From contig OZ242170.1 in the NCBI GenBank assembly GCA_965205545.1, positions 1,364,001 through 1,428,000 on the forward strand: 64,000 nucleotides of DNA, read 5' to 3'. Source of the DNA: Bin55 sp965205545 (lineage in GTDB: Bacteria > Pseudomonadota > Gammaproteobacteria > Pseudomonadales > Azotimanducaceae). Below, in pieces: positions 1 to 8,917 of this stretch (position 1 is its first letter; the number at the start of each line of letters is the position of its first letter). The notes under the pieces were generated by a model. The model was not told where the DNA came from, did not search any database, and was given only the letters and a program-made list of their open reading frames with translations. Position numbers and translations under genes: made by a program.

Positions 1-1193
1 ACCAAAATAGGGCTCATTCCGCCAACTAACTGATGACCCCGAATGTCAAGGACATTGAACGTGGGCATTTGGGCTGTGCCCGGACGATGCGAAAGTCTCG
101 ACACTGAGTAGCGACCTCGACTTACATTGTGCAGAGTCTCCATCGACAAAGTAGCACTCCCCAATATGCAAGGAATGTTCAAAAAATTGGCCCTTACGAC
201 AGCCACATCCCGAGCTGAATAGCGCAATGATTCCATTTGCTTGTAGGAAGTGTCGTGCTCTTCGTCAACGACGACGAGCCCCAAGTTGTGAAAGGGCGCA
301 AAAACGGCAGAGCGTGTTCCGATCACAAGCCTGTGCTCTCCCGAACCAATCCTTGACCACACATTGAATCTCTGGATGTTTGTCTTCATCGAATGCAGCA
401 CCGCAACGTTGCCAAACCGAGTACGAAACGTCTCGGCGGTTTGCGGAGTCAGCGAAATCTCCGGAACTAGCACCAAAACTTGCTTTCCCCTATTCAAGAC
501 ATGTCGAATGACCTGAATGTAGACTTCGGTCTTGCCGCTACCAGTCACGCCGTCTAGGACATGGACGCCAAATTCATCGAGTTTCGGGACAATCGAGTCA
601 ACGGCTATGGACTGTTCATCCGTAAGCACAATGTTCGATGAGCGATAGTCGTAATTGCCCTCAACATAGTCCCATCGGACCAGACCTTTGCGATTTAGTG
701 CTTCAAGCACTTTCCTTTCAATGCCGAACTCGCGAAAATCGCTCTCAAGAATTGGCGATCGCTCCTTCAGCAAATTCCACAACTGCGCCTGGCGATGGGC
801 ATTCTTAAACTCTGGTGTAGCAGCGTCGCGTACTGTGTACCACTGCTTCTCAGGTTCGACATCAATGCTTCTTCCTCGAAGCGCTTCACGGGGCAGCATG
901 GTTTCGAACACAGAGCCAATTGGAAAGTGGTAGTAGTCGGACATCCAAGTCGCCAGATGAAGCAAATCAGCGGGCAACACGGGAACCGAGTCTATTGCGC
1001 GGTCAATCGGCTTTAGCTTGGCACCCTGCCGCGATTGAGGTTTTGAGCCCAAGACAATTCCTGTGGCGACAGAATGGCCAAACGGAACCCTGACTCTGCC
1101 ACCAACAACGGGGGGCAATACACCTTCTGGTACCAAATAGTCGTACTCTTGCCACACAGGACGTGGTATGGCTACTTGAACGATGTCGCTCAC
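1..1193 (-). CDS. priA: Primosomal protein N' (replication restart helicase PriA), N-terminal part, cut by window edge
   Basis: PriA is the 3'-to-5' DNA helicase that recognises stalled forks and reloads the replisome. About 397 residues are visible; E. coli PriA has 732, so the zinc-binding and C-terminal parts lie outside. The start reads MSDIVQVAIPRPVWQEYDYL, a typical PriA DNA-binding N-terminus. Walker A, GVTGSGKTEVY, sits near residues 211-221, and the Walker B box DEEHD near 310-314, followed by GTRSAVFAPF-type helicase sequence. The GTG at 1193 was chosen because an in-frame TAG lies five codons upstream and no ATG is available. It is divergent from rpmE, as in E. coli. Confidence 0.95.
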   Translation of the reverse strand, partial: MSDIVQVAIPRPVWQEYDYLVPEGVLPPVVGGRVRVPFGHSVATGIVLGSKPQSRQGAKLKPIDRAIDSVPVLPADLLHLATWMSDYYHFPIGSVFETMLPREALRGRSIDVEPEKQWYTVRDAATPEFKNAHRQAQLWNLLKERSPILESDFREFGIERKVLEALNRKGLVRWDYVEGNYDYRSSNIVLTDEQSIAVDSIVPKLDEFGVHVLDGVTGSGKTEVYIQVIRHVLNRGKQVLVLVPEISLTPQTAETFRTRFGNVAVLHSMKTNIQRFNVWSRIGSGEHRLVIGTRSAVFAPFHNLGLVVVDEEHDTSYKQMESLRYSARDVAVVRANFLNIPCILGSATLSMETLHNVSRGRYSVSRLSHRPGTAQMPTFNVLDIRGHQLVGGMSPIL

Positions 1194-1254
1194 AATTGGA
1201 AATTTCTAACGAATCGATTGATAGCGGCCCAAGGCCGTTTGCGGAAACCACAAT

Positions 1255-1260
1255 ATTATA
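1255..1260 (-). promoter_or_regulatory. Candidate -10 box of the priA promoter
   Basis: The minus strand has a perfect TATAAT here, about 60 nt upstream of the priA GTG. No good -35 box is visible at 16-18 nt. The predicted leader would contain a short perfect hairpin (CGGCC-TTG-GGCCG, around 1224-1236). This is an inference from consensus only. Confidence 0.35.
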
Positions 1261-1342
1261 CAAATGAACATATATTTGGTGGTTTTCTGTGCTGGTGCGT
1301 GTCGACCGAGCCCGCAAATGCGACTGATTTGCTAGCTCTACC

Positions 1343-1371
1343 TTGTCCTAAGTTCAGGACTTTTCTAAAAT
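1343..1371 (+). promoter_or_regulatory. Sigma-70 promoter of rpmE
   Basis: A -35 box TTGTCC (1343-1348, 4 of 6 consensus) is followed after exactly 17 nt by a -10 box TAAAAT (1366-1371, 5 of 6). Transcription would start near 1378, leaving a leader of roughly 26 nt before the rpmE ATG. The spacer also holds a small inverted repeat (GTCCT-AAGTTC-AGGAC) that could be an operator. Confidence 0.55.
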
Positions 1372-1403
1372 ACGCCGACTTTTTCCACGCTGAATGCGAG
1401 TCG

Positions 1404-1628
1404 ATGAAGAAAGGAATCCATCCGGACTACAAGGAAATCACTGCTACATGTAGCTGCGGAAACGTATTCAAGACACGATCGACATTGTGTGAAGACATTC
1501 ACTTGGAAGTGTGCTCCCGATGTCATCCGTTCTATACAGGCCAGCAGAAGATTGTCGATTCCGCGGGAAGAGTGGAACGCTTCAAGAGTAGATTCGGACG
1601 ATCAACTACAACTGCACGTCGAGCTTAA
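1404..1628 (+). CDS. rpmE: 50S ribosomal protein L31, zinc-binding (C+) form
   Basis: L31 is a small protein of the 50S subunit that bridges to the 30S head. The 74-residue product begins MKKGIHPDYKEITATCSCG and closely follows E. coli RpmE. Four zinc-binding cysteines are present at 16, 18, 37 and 40 (CSC...CSRC), so this is the zinc-containing paralogue, usually made when zinc is plentiful. The ATG at 1404 is where homology starts; the frame is open further upstream, but that extension runs antisense into priA. A good promoter lies just upstream, and the divergent neighbour is priA. Confidence 0.95.
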   Translation: MKKGIHPDYKEITATCSCGNVFKTRSTLCEDIHLEVCSRCHPFYTGQQKIVDSAGRVERFKSRFGRSTTTARRA

Positions 1629-1718
1629 CCTCATATACTGTGATTTAGGGCACTTTCCAACAACGAAACAATCCAATACTCTATGGTCTGAATGCTCCGT
1701 TGAGCGGTGTGGATTTCA

Positions 1719-3110
1719 ATGAGTCTAACCAGGTCCCTTTTACTTTCTTTCGTTCTGTTGATAGCGGGCGTAGCGTCCGCCGGCGACGGCGCGCGACTCT
1801 ACAACGAGTTCATGGACAGCGATGCCATGTATCCAGACGAGGAATGGCAGGAATACATTGACTCGCTCGGACAAAAGCTCCTTCAGCATTCTGCAGACAA
1901 GGGTCAAGAGTACTACTTCTTCATGCTCGACAGCCCGGAGATCAATGCATTTGCCACAGCGGACGCCTACATCTTCGTCAACCGCGGGCTTATTGCATTC
2001 ATGGGGTCCGAGGCCCAGCTTGCCGCAGTGATCGGGCACGAAATCGCTCATGTTGTAGCAAGGCATCCCGCCAAACGCCGTACAACCAACCTACTGGGCA
2101 CGGGTACTGGAATAGCCGCAATGCTTCTTACTGGAAGAGTGGAGACCTATGAGGCGGCGGACATGGCGACTCGAACGCTGCTCGCAGGTTACGGTCGCGA
2201 AATGGAGCTTGAAGCGGATCGGATCGGCGCAGAAATTATTGCGCGTGCAGGATACAACCCACTAGCTACGATCGATGCAGTGCATGTTCTTAAGGATCAA
2301 GAGTTGTTTTCGCTCGAAGTGACCAATCAACCGCGCAATTACCACGGTCTGTTTGCCACGCACCCGCAAAACGACAAGCGACTGCACGATGTTGTTTCCT
2401 ACGCACTCACTATGCTGCCTGAGACTACAGAAGAAGACGACAGCAAATTCTGGGAATTGATGAATGGCCTCAACTACGGCTCAGACGCGCCAAGCGGCGT
2501 CAACGAAGAAAATGTCTACTACGACAAGGGCCAACGTCTAGCCATTGAGTTCCCACACGATTGGAAAGTAACTTACAACCAGCATCAGGTTGTAGCACGT
2601 GCGCCAGGTGGACGAGATGAGGGATTGATCAGTGTAGGCACGATGACACCTGAAGTTCTGGACGATCCTTCGGAATATGTAAAGAGCACGTTGAAGGTGT
2701 TGGATGCTGTTAGTGCTTCATCCATCGAGTTGGAGGATTGCTGCGTAATCTACTTGGTTGAACGGTCGGTAGAAGGTTCTAGCAAGAAACGCTCAATCTT
2801 GGCAATTCGCGACCGAGGGCCAAATCGCTACGTCATCAGAGGAGAGGCTGGATCGCTTGGCGATGCCGAAGATCTTCTGGAAAAAACAAAAGCCGTTATA
2901 AGGGGCATTCGCAACTTGAGCGTTAGCGACCTTCAGAGCGCCCAAACTCAACGTATTCGCGTAGTGGTGGCCAAACCCGGCGACACCTACAAAGAACTTG
3001 CTCAACAGAGCTCCCTTCGCCGATATGCTGAAGAGACGCTACGCCTGCTAAATGGCCACCATCCCAACGGTGAACCTCGCGCAGGGGACTACGTCAAGAC
3101 CGTTCAATAG
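1719..3110 (+). CDS. M48 family zinc metalloprotease, exported, with C-terminal LysM-like segment
   Basis: The 463-residue product starts with a signal peptide (SLTRSLLLSFVLLIAGVASA). A zinc peptidase site HEIAH is at residues 107-111, and ELEADR about 55 residues later supplies the third ligand, as in the periplasmic M48/BepA/LoiP type that degrade misassembled outer-membrane proteins. The last ~50 residues (KPGDTYKELAQQS...) resemble a LysM-like repeat, as in other M48 proteins of this architecture. ATG 1719 was preferred over GTG 1707 because it starts directly at the signal peptide. It is followed by an AIM24-like gene; the substrate is unknown. Confidence 0.88.
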   Translation: MSLTRSLLLSFVLLIAGVASAGDGARLYNEFMDSDAMYPDEEWQEYIDSLGQKLLQHSADKGQEYYFFMLDSPEINAFATADAYIFVNRGLIAFMGSEAQLAAVIGHEIAHVVARHPAKRRTTNLLGTGTGIAAMLLTGRVETYEAADMATRTLLAGYGREMELEADRIGAEIIARAGYNPLATIDAVHVLKDQELFSLEVTNQPRNYHGLFATHPQNDKRLHDVVSYALTMLPETTEEDDSKFWELMNGLNYGSDAPSGVNEENVYYDKGQRLAIEFPHDWKVTYNQHQVVARAPGGRDEGLISVGTMTPEVLDDPSEYVKSTLKVLDAVSASSIELEDCCVIYLVERSVEGSSKKRSILAIRDRGPNRYVIRGEAGSLGDAEDLLEKTKAVIRGIRNLSVSDLQSAQTQRIRVVVAKPGDTYKELAQQSSLRRYAEETLRLLNGHHPNGEPRAGDYVKTVQ

Positions 3111-3175
3111 GCAGAGCACTTCGCGAAAAAATCCACATTGGCTACTAAGCTGATAGCTACACAAAGGGATCAACA

Positions 3176-3907
3176 ATGGCTGACGTAATTGATTGCAGGA
3201 TTCTTGGATCCGGAGGTGCACAGTACGCGCTCGTCGAGCTAGATCCCGGAGAGACCGCGATTGCCGAAGCAGGGGCAATGGTATACATGACCTCTGGCAT
3301 CACGTTCGAAGCAAAAATGGGTGACGGGACAAGCCAAGGTGTCATGGGGTCGCTTCTTGGAGCTGCCAAACGAGCAATGGCTGGGGAGTCCATCTTTCTC
3401 ACCCACTTTACCAATTCGGGCCATGGCAAGCAACATGTGGCATTGGCCGCTCCCCATCCCGGTGAGATAGTCGCTTTAGACCTCTCCAAGCTTGGCGGTC
3501 AAGTCGTTTGCCAACGAAACGCCTTTCTTGCGGCCGCCCGAGGAACGCGAATAGAAATCGAATTTACGCGACGCTTTGGCGCTGGACTGTTTGGAGGCGA
3601 AGGCTTTATTCTCGCTCGACTTGAAGGCGACGGATTGGCATTCGTGCACGCCGGCGGTTCGCTAATCAAGCATGAACTTCGTGGCGAGACATTGAGAATC
3701 GATACCGGTTGCGTCGTTGCATTCGAGAAGAGTATCGACTATGACATTCAATCGGCGGGAGGATTGAAGTCTATGCTCTTCGGAGGCGAGGGCATATTTC
3801 TGGCAACACTTTCTGGTTCAGGGTCTGTCTGGCTGCAAACCATGCCTTTCTCAAGACTCGCCGACAGCATTGCAAGTCAAATCCCGTCTACCGGGGACTC
3901 CAAGTAG
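3176..3907 (+). CDS. AIM24 / TIGR00266 family protein
   Basis: The 243-residue cytosolic protein has the Gly-rich beta repeats of the AIM24 family: an N-terminal block with ETAIAEAGAMVYMT, a middle block FGAGLFGGEGFILARLEG, and a C-terminal block MLFGGEGIFLATLSGSGSVWL. In bacteria the molecular function is not established; the mitochondrial relative Aim24 affects inner-membrane organisation. The ATG is preceded by AAAGGGA at a good distance. There is no signal peptide or membrane segment. It is convergent with mrcA. Confidence 0.85.
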   Translation: MADVIDCRILGSGGAQYALVELDPGETAIAEAGAMVYMTSGITFEAKMGDGTSQGVMGSLLGAAKRAMAGESIFLTHFTNSGHGKQHVALAAPHPGEIVALDLSKLGGQVVCQRNAFLAAARGTRIEIEFTRRFGAGLFGGEGFILARLEGDGLAFVHAGGSLIKHELRGETLRIDTGCVVAFEKSIDYDIQSAGGLKSMLFGGEGIFLATLSGSGSVWLQTMPFSRLADSIASQIPSTGDSK

Positions 3908-3943
3908 CACTGACCGTCCCACTGGCGTCAGAGATACACTGCG

Positions 3944-6424
3944 TTAGAAGAGATCTTCGGGAGCCAGAACTTCAGTGTTTCCAGCCGACCTATCGGCTCC
4001 GGTGGGTGGTGCTGACTCAGCGAGAAAGTATTCCGTAATTGCCTCGTCTTGGCTCGTCTGTGCTACCTGTCCGGTAGCCGGATCGATCTTTACGCTAACA
4101 ATTCCATTGGGTGGCTCGGGCGTATACTCAGGGACGTCGGCCAAAGCCTGACGCATGAAATCCACCCAAATTGAAAGCGGCCGTCCCGACCCAAATTCTC
4201 CTTCGCCCAGCGGCCGGTGGTTTGTATACCCAACCCATGTTGTAGCAACAAGATTCTGTTGGTAGCCGTTGAACCAAGTATCAACTGCAAGGTCCGTTGT
4301 ACCAGTCTTGCCGGCAAGATCGTTTCGGTTCAATTCGAGAGCGCCGCGACCAGTTCCCATCCTAACCACGTCCCGCAACATTGAGTCGATTAAAAACACC
4401 AGTCTCTCGTCCAATACACGCTCTGCCGCGCGCGTCACGCTGGAATGAGGCGCGGAATGATCGACTTGATGCTTGGTGGATTCACGCCATTGCATAGTGG
4501 TGAATCCAGTATCGTCGTAGCCGCATTCATTACAGACAATCGGATAGGTGGGGTGAAACACAGTCTCACCCTCGGGAGTAACGATTCTTTCTATCAAGTG
4601 GGGTTGGATAACGAATCCTCCATTAGCAATCACTGAATACGCACTAGCCATTTCCGCAGGTGAAACTGAAATAGTTCCGCCACCAATGGCGAGCTGTGTA
4701 TTGTTTGGCAAGTCCTCCTTGTTGAATCCAAATCTCGTGACAAAGTCGCGAACCGTCGCGGCGCCCATATGCTCAAGCACCCGAATCGAGACAAGATTGA
4801 TTGATCGGTAGAGTGCTTCGCGTACACGAGTCGGACCGTTATAGGTTCCACTAAAGTTCCTCGGACGATAGGCTGACGGCAGGTTTTCGTCGTTGTAAAC
4901 CAATGGTGCGTCAAGGAATATTGATGCGGGAGTAACACCGTTTGCCAATGCGGCTGTATACACAAACGGCTTGAACCCAGAACCGGGCTGTCGTTGAGAT
5001 TGTGTTGCATGGTTGTATTGATTGACATCGAAACTGTAGCCTCCGACCATTGCCGTGGTTGCACCCGACCTGGGGTCCATTGCAACAATCGAGCCTTGAA
5101 TTTCAGGTATTTGTGCTAATTCCCATTGGTTCGATACTTGACGAACCCTTATCAAGTTTCCGATAGCTACGATATCGCTAGCCGTTGTCGGGCTCTGGGC
5201 AACTCCTGCATCGCCAAGCGAACGCCTTGCCCACTTCAGGCCATCCCAACCAACGGTTAGAACTCGACCACTCGCCACAACTACATCGATTTCCTGTTCG
5301 CCCACGTTCAGCACTACCGCAGGTAGCAGGGAACCGACCGTCGTTTCACTCTTGAGTTCATTGACAAATGACTGAACACGTTCCTCGTCACCTGCAGGAA
5401 CACTAATGCGACGTTCAGGACCCCGATAACCATGGCGTCGATCAAACGCTTCAAGTTCTTGAAGTATTGCCTGCTGAGCTGCAGCTTGCTGCTCTACGTC
5501 TATCGTCGTGTAAACGGAAAATCCTGTGTACGCCTGCTTACCAAACCGTGTTATCACTTCCTGTCGCACTAATTCCGCGGGATAAGGTGAATACAAGTCC
5601 AATTCGCGTCGGTGGACCCGTGCAGTGATAGGTGCGGACGAGGCATCTTCGAACTGTTCAAGCGATATTGCTTCCGTATCGCGCATGCGCCGCAGAACCA
5701 GGTTTCGGCGCTCCAATGCCCAGTTGGGACCGTTGATTGGGTTTCCTGCCTCGGGTCTCTTCGGCAAACCAGCTAGCATTGCCAATTGAGCTAGATTCAG
5801 TTCATTCACTGGCTTTCCGTAGTAGGTGTAGGAAGCTGCCTGCACGCCATAGGAATGCTTGCCGAAAGGGACAACGTTGATGTAGAGCTCTAGTATTTCC
5901 TCCTTGGTTAGTTCTCGCTCAATCTTGATGGCGAGTAACATCTCACGAAACTTGCGAACGAGAGTTTGCTCCCGTGACAGGTCCGCAATATTCCGCGGCA
6001 ATTGCATAGTGATCGTGGACGCACCTCTCTTGACACTATCGCTAAGCAATAAATCAATTGCGTCGTTTGCCAACGATATCCAGTCAATTCCCTGGTGTCG
6101 GAAAAATCGTTTGTCTTCCGTGGAAACAACTGCGTCCAGATACAACTGAGGAACATCTTCAATTGACACGGGTATCAGGCGTCTTTCGCCAAACTCCGCG
6201 ATGAGCGCGCCCTCCGACGAGAAAATGCGCAGCGGTGTTTCCAGTTGATAGTTGCGATACGATTCCGCATCCGGATTCTTGGGGTCCAGATACAGATACA
6301 TTCCAGAAATGCCCAGCACAATCGAGAATATCCCGCAACTGGACATCCACAGCAGAGCCAAGCCCATTTTGGCTAAAGGTGGAATAACAGGTTGTCCGGC
6401 CAACCTGAAACGAAGCTTCTTCAC
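3944..6424 (-). CDS. mrcA: Penicillin-binding protein 1A (bifunctional transglycosylase/transpeptidase)
   Basis: This inner-membrane enzyme polymerises and cross-links peptidoglycan. The 826 residues show an N-terminal membrane anchor (about 17-45), a GT51 transglycosylase with catalytic E103 in EDKRFF and the KRGASTITMQL block, an inserted OB-like region, and a transpeptidase with S482-G-F-K485, an SIN motif and K706-T-G. The length is usual for PBP1A. The start codon coincides with the expected short cytoplasmic tail MKKLRFRL. It is divergent from aroK; the pilMNOPQ cluster found at this junction in many gammaproteobacteria is absent. Confidence 0.96.
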   Translation of the reverse strand: MKKLRFRLAGQPVIPPLAKMGLALLWMSSCGIFSIVLGISGMYLYLDPKNPDAESYRNYQLETPLRIFSSEGALIAEFGERRLIPVSIEDVPQLYLDAVVSTEDKRFFRHQGIDWISLANDAIDLLLSDSVKRGASTITMQLPRNIADLSREQTLVRKFREMLLAIKIERELTKEEILELYINVVPFGKHSYGVQAASYTYYGKPVNELNLAQLAMLAGLPKRPEAGNPINGPNWALERRNLVLRRMRDTEAISLEQFEDASSAPITARVHRRELDLYSPYPAELVRQEVITRFGKQAYTGFSVYTTIDVEQQAAAQQAILQELEAFDRRHGYRGPERRISVPAGDEERVQSFVNELKSETTVGSLLPAVVLNVGEQEIDVVVASGRVLTVGWDGLKWARRSLGDAGVAQSPTTASDIVAIGNLIRVRQVSNQWELAQIPEIQGSIVAMDPRSGATTAMVGGYSFDVNQYNHATQSQRQPGSGFKPFVYTAALANGVTPASIFLDAPLVYNDENLPSAYRPRNFSGTYNGPTRVREALYRSINLVSIRVLEHMGAATVRDFVTRFGFNKEDLPNNTQLAIGGGTISVSPAEMASAYSVIANGGFVIQPHLIERIVTPEGETVFHPTYPIVCNECGYDDTGFTTMQWRESTKHQVDHSAPHSSVTRAAERVLDERLVFLIDSMLRDVVRMGTGRGALELNRNDLAGKTGTTDLAVDTWFNGYQQNLVATTWVGYTNHRPLGEGEFGSGRPLSIWVDFMRQALADVPEYTPEPPNGIVSVKIDPATGQVAQTSQDEAITEYFLAESAPPTGADRSAGNTEVLAPEDLF

Positions 6425-6554
6425 TATCGGGTTACTAGTTCAAGCAATGCAATATGATCTTGCTCAGTAACGGGCAGGAACTTTGTCAATTGTTTAGTTC
6501 AATCGACTGCATGTCAAATTCAACACTCAATGCAGCATAGAGTTCGAGACTTGC

Positions 6555-7085
6555 GTGGACAATAATCGTAGCAACCTAATCCTAATCGGTATGTCGGGTA
6601 CCGGCAAATCGACGATTGGACGGATCGTTGCAGACAAGCTCGAGTACGCGTTCTTCGATACAGACACCGAAATCGAAAAGCGTACAGGCGTCCAAATATC
6701 TTGGATCTTTGAACTAGAGGGCGAGAGCAAGTTCCGAGAACGCGAGTCCGAGGTATTGAAGGATCTCTCCAAACGAAATCGAATTGTGCTCGCTACTGGC
6801 GGCGGAATTGTCTTGCGCAAGTCCAACCGTGAATTGTTGAAAAACCGCGGCTTAGTTGTACGCCTTACAGCTCCGATTTCCGACCTGGTCGAACGGATTG
6901 GCAGTGCACGCACACGCCCGGTGTTGCAGGATGAGGAATCGATAGAAAGCGCATTGCAGAGAATGCAGTCCGAACGTAATCCGCTATACGACAGTGTGAC
7001 CGACATCTCGTTCGAAACCTACGGTCATAGCAAGCTTGCAGTAGCTTTAGACATCGTGGCGTGGTACTCGAAGAGGTCTTTGTGA
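6555..7085 (+). CDS. aroK: Shikimate kinase
   Basis: It phosphorylates shikimate with ATP in the common aromatic amino-acid pathway in the cytosol. The 176 residues carry the P-loop GMSGTGKST near the N-terminus, the FDTDTEIEKR shikimate-binding segment, GGGIVLR and the lid Arg region (RTRPVL). Translation begins at GTG 6555. It is translationally coupled to aroB, whose GTG overlaps the aroK stop codon. Confidence 0.95.
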   Translation: MDNNRSNLILIGMSGTGKSTIGRIVADKLEYAFFDTDTEIEKRTGVQISWIFELEGESKFRERESEVLKDLSKRNRIVLATGGGIVLRKSNRELLKNRGLVVRLTAPISDLVERIGSARTRPVLQDEESIESALQRMQSERNPLYDSVTDISFETYGHSKLAVALDIVAWYSKRSL

Positions 7086-8164
7086 AGGCTAAGACTCTAA
7101 TGATCGACTTTGCGTCGAGCAATTCTTCGACCGTTCACATTGGTCAGGGAATTCTCGCAGACCAGGCTACCTGGGCATTCTTGGAAGGCGCTAATCAGCT
7201 TGCGCTTATCACAAACCCGACTGTAGGAGAAATCTATGGCGAACTTCTGCAGCGAGCATTGCCGCACAACGTAGATGTATTCGAAGTGGAGGATGGCGAA
7301 GAGTACAAAACCCTTGAGTCCTACACCACATTAATCGACAATTTGATCCAACACCGATACAAGCGAGACTCCTCGATTCTTGCGCTTGGGGGCGGTGTCA
7401 TCGGCGATTTGGCAGGCTTCGTAGCAGCTACGTATTTGCGAGGCGTGCGATTGATCCAAGTGCCTACAACGCTACTTGCTCAAGTCGACTCGTCGATTGG
7501 TGGCAAGACGGCGGTCAATCACATTCGCGGAAAGAACCTAATCGGTGCATTTCATCAACCCGAGGCCGTTGTCATCGATATCACGACTCTAGACTCGCTC
7601 CCACAACGCATATATGTGGAAGGTCTCGCCGAAGTGGTCAAGTACGGCCTCATTCTCGATGCCGAATTTCTGCGGTGGCTAGAGAGCAATCAGGAAGCGT
7701 TGCTAGCCCGAGACAAAGGAGCATTGCTACACGCTGTGACGCGTTCATGTGAAATCAAAGCGAGGATCGTGGAACGGGACGAATTGGAATCCAGCACTCG
7801 CATGCTACTCAACTTTGGTCACACCTATGGCCATGGAATCGAAAATGCGGCCACCTACGGTAGGTTGCTGCATGGTGAAGCGGTGTCCATTGGCATGGTG
7901 CTTGAACTGGAACTCTCAGTCCGGCTCGGACTATGCGCTCGCGATACAGCCGATCGAGTCGTGAAGCTTCTCGAGTCGCTGAACTTACCTACTCGCTTAC
8001 CAAGAACTCTGGCTGTACAAGACATCGAAAGTGCAATGCACCATGACAAGAAGGCCACAGACACAGGTTTGCGATTCGTTCTCCTGCGAGAATTCGGCAA
8101 TGCGGTAGTGGATTATGTTTCGGATTTAGGTCTGATCCGATCAATTCTGACGGAATCCAGTTGA
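7082..8164 (+). CDS. aroB: 3-dehydroquinate synthase
   Basis: It is an NAD- and metal-dependent cyclase converting DAHP to 3-dehydroquinate, the second step of the shikimate pathway. The 360-residue product contains the NAD-binding GGGVIGDLAGFVAATYLRG segment, the Lys/Asn block SSIGGKTAVNH, and metal-ligand histidines in NFGHTYGHGIE and the LLHGEAVSIGM segment. GTG 7082 was chosen because AGAGG lies 5 nt upstream and GTGA overlaps the aroK stop; a longer frame from GTG 7061 lacks this signal. It forms an operon with aroK. Confidence 0.95.
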   Translation: MKAKTLMIDFASSNSSTVHIGQGILADQATWAFLEGANQLALITNPTVGEIYGELLQRALPHNVDVFEVEDGEEYKTLESYTTLIDNLIQHRYKRDSSILALGGGVIGDLAGFVAATYLRGVRLIQVPTTLLAQVDSSIGGKTAVNHIRGKNLIGAFHQPEAVVIDITTLDSLPQRIYVEGLAEVVKYGLILDAEFLRWLESNQEALLARDKGALLHAVTRSCEIKARIVERDELESSTRMLLNFGHTYGHGIENAATYGRLLHGEAVSIGMVLELELSVRLGLCARDTADRVVKLLESLNLPTRLPRTLAVQDIESAMHHDKKATDTGLRFVLLREFGNAVVDYVSDLGLIRSILTESS

Positions 8165-8232
8165 ATCGTAGGGAAACAGCCCATACCTATATCATGTAAA
8201 TACTGTCCAGCAGCGCGCAGGAATCGATCCAA

Positions 8233-8880
8233 GTGCCCCCTAAATCACGAAAGAAGAACCCCAAACGGAGCTTTCTTTCGAACTTTAGTACCCCATCGTT
8301 TCTGATCGGACTTACCCTTGGTTTGGTGATTTCGGTTTTGATCGCCTCTTTGGGAAATCGCTCGTTAGTCGTGGATACCGAATTCCTCAAGACGTTTCCA
8401 GACATTGACAAAGTATTCCCGAACACCCGATTTGAGTTTCCAGACAAGCTTGAGTCTACCGATCCTGAACGCGTCGGCGCACCATCAACGGTCGCGCAAG
8501 GGTCTGCCGAATCCGGTCCAGCGGCAATTGGCGAGCAAGTATCGAATGAAGATTCGCCATCGAGCGGAGAGAACGGCACATCGGTCATTGGCCAACCCAT
8601 GCAACGCGAGGAAACCATATTCGGCACAGAAATCACAGGTTATGTGTTGCAGGCGGGCGCGTTCAGTCAACGTCGAGCAGCCGATGCATTTCGTGCAACC
8701 CTGTTGCTCGAAGGGTATGAAGCCTATACCAAAGAGCATCCAGACGATTCCGAAGTCGCTCGTTTCCGCGTCATTATTGGCCCGTATGAGACGAGGCAAG
8801 ATAGTGCCGAGGACATCGCTCGTCTCCGCCAAAGCAATATATCGGCGTTTCTGGTGCCTATGACTGAAGAGTCGCCCTGA
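8233..8880 (+). CDS. SPOR-domain cell-division protein, FtsN-like
   Basis: The 215-residue protein has a short basic cytoplasmic tail, one membrane segment (about 27-45, FLIGLTLGLVISVLIASLG), a low-complexity periplasmic linker rich in Ser, Glu and Pro, and a C-terminal SPOR domain from about residue 135 (YVLQAGAFSQRRAADAFRA onward). SPOR domains bind denuded septal glycan. It sits between aroB, where DamX usually is, and hslV, where FtsN usually is; the short tail and small size favour FtsN. Start is GTG. Confidence 0.85.
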   Translation: MPPKSRKKNPKRSFLSNFSTPSFLIGLTLGLVISVLIASLGNRSLVVDTEFLKTFPDIDKVFPNTRFEFPDKLESTDPERVGAPSTVAQGSAESGPAAIGEQVSNEDSPSSGENGTSVIGQPMQREETIFGTEITGYVLQAGAFSQRRAADAFRATLLLEGYEAYTKEHPDDSEVARFRVIIGPYETRQDSAEDIARLRQSNISAFLVPMTEESP

Positions 8881-8917
8881 ATTTAGCCAGATTGTCCAAA
8901 TTTGGAGCAAGAAAACG

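Noticed and set aside
1074..1403. N-terminal extension of the rpmE frame back to 1074
   Set aside because: It runs antisense to the priA start and carries no L31 homology; L31 begins exactly at ATG 1404 with its own promoter just upstream.
3908..3943. Possible terminator between the AIM24-like gene and mrcA
   Set aside because: Only a five-bp stem (CTGAC/GTCAG) with a long loop and no T run is present.
4630..5088. 152-residue frame on the minus strand within mrcA
   Set aside because: It is an out-of-frame shadow of the PBP1A coding sequence.
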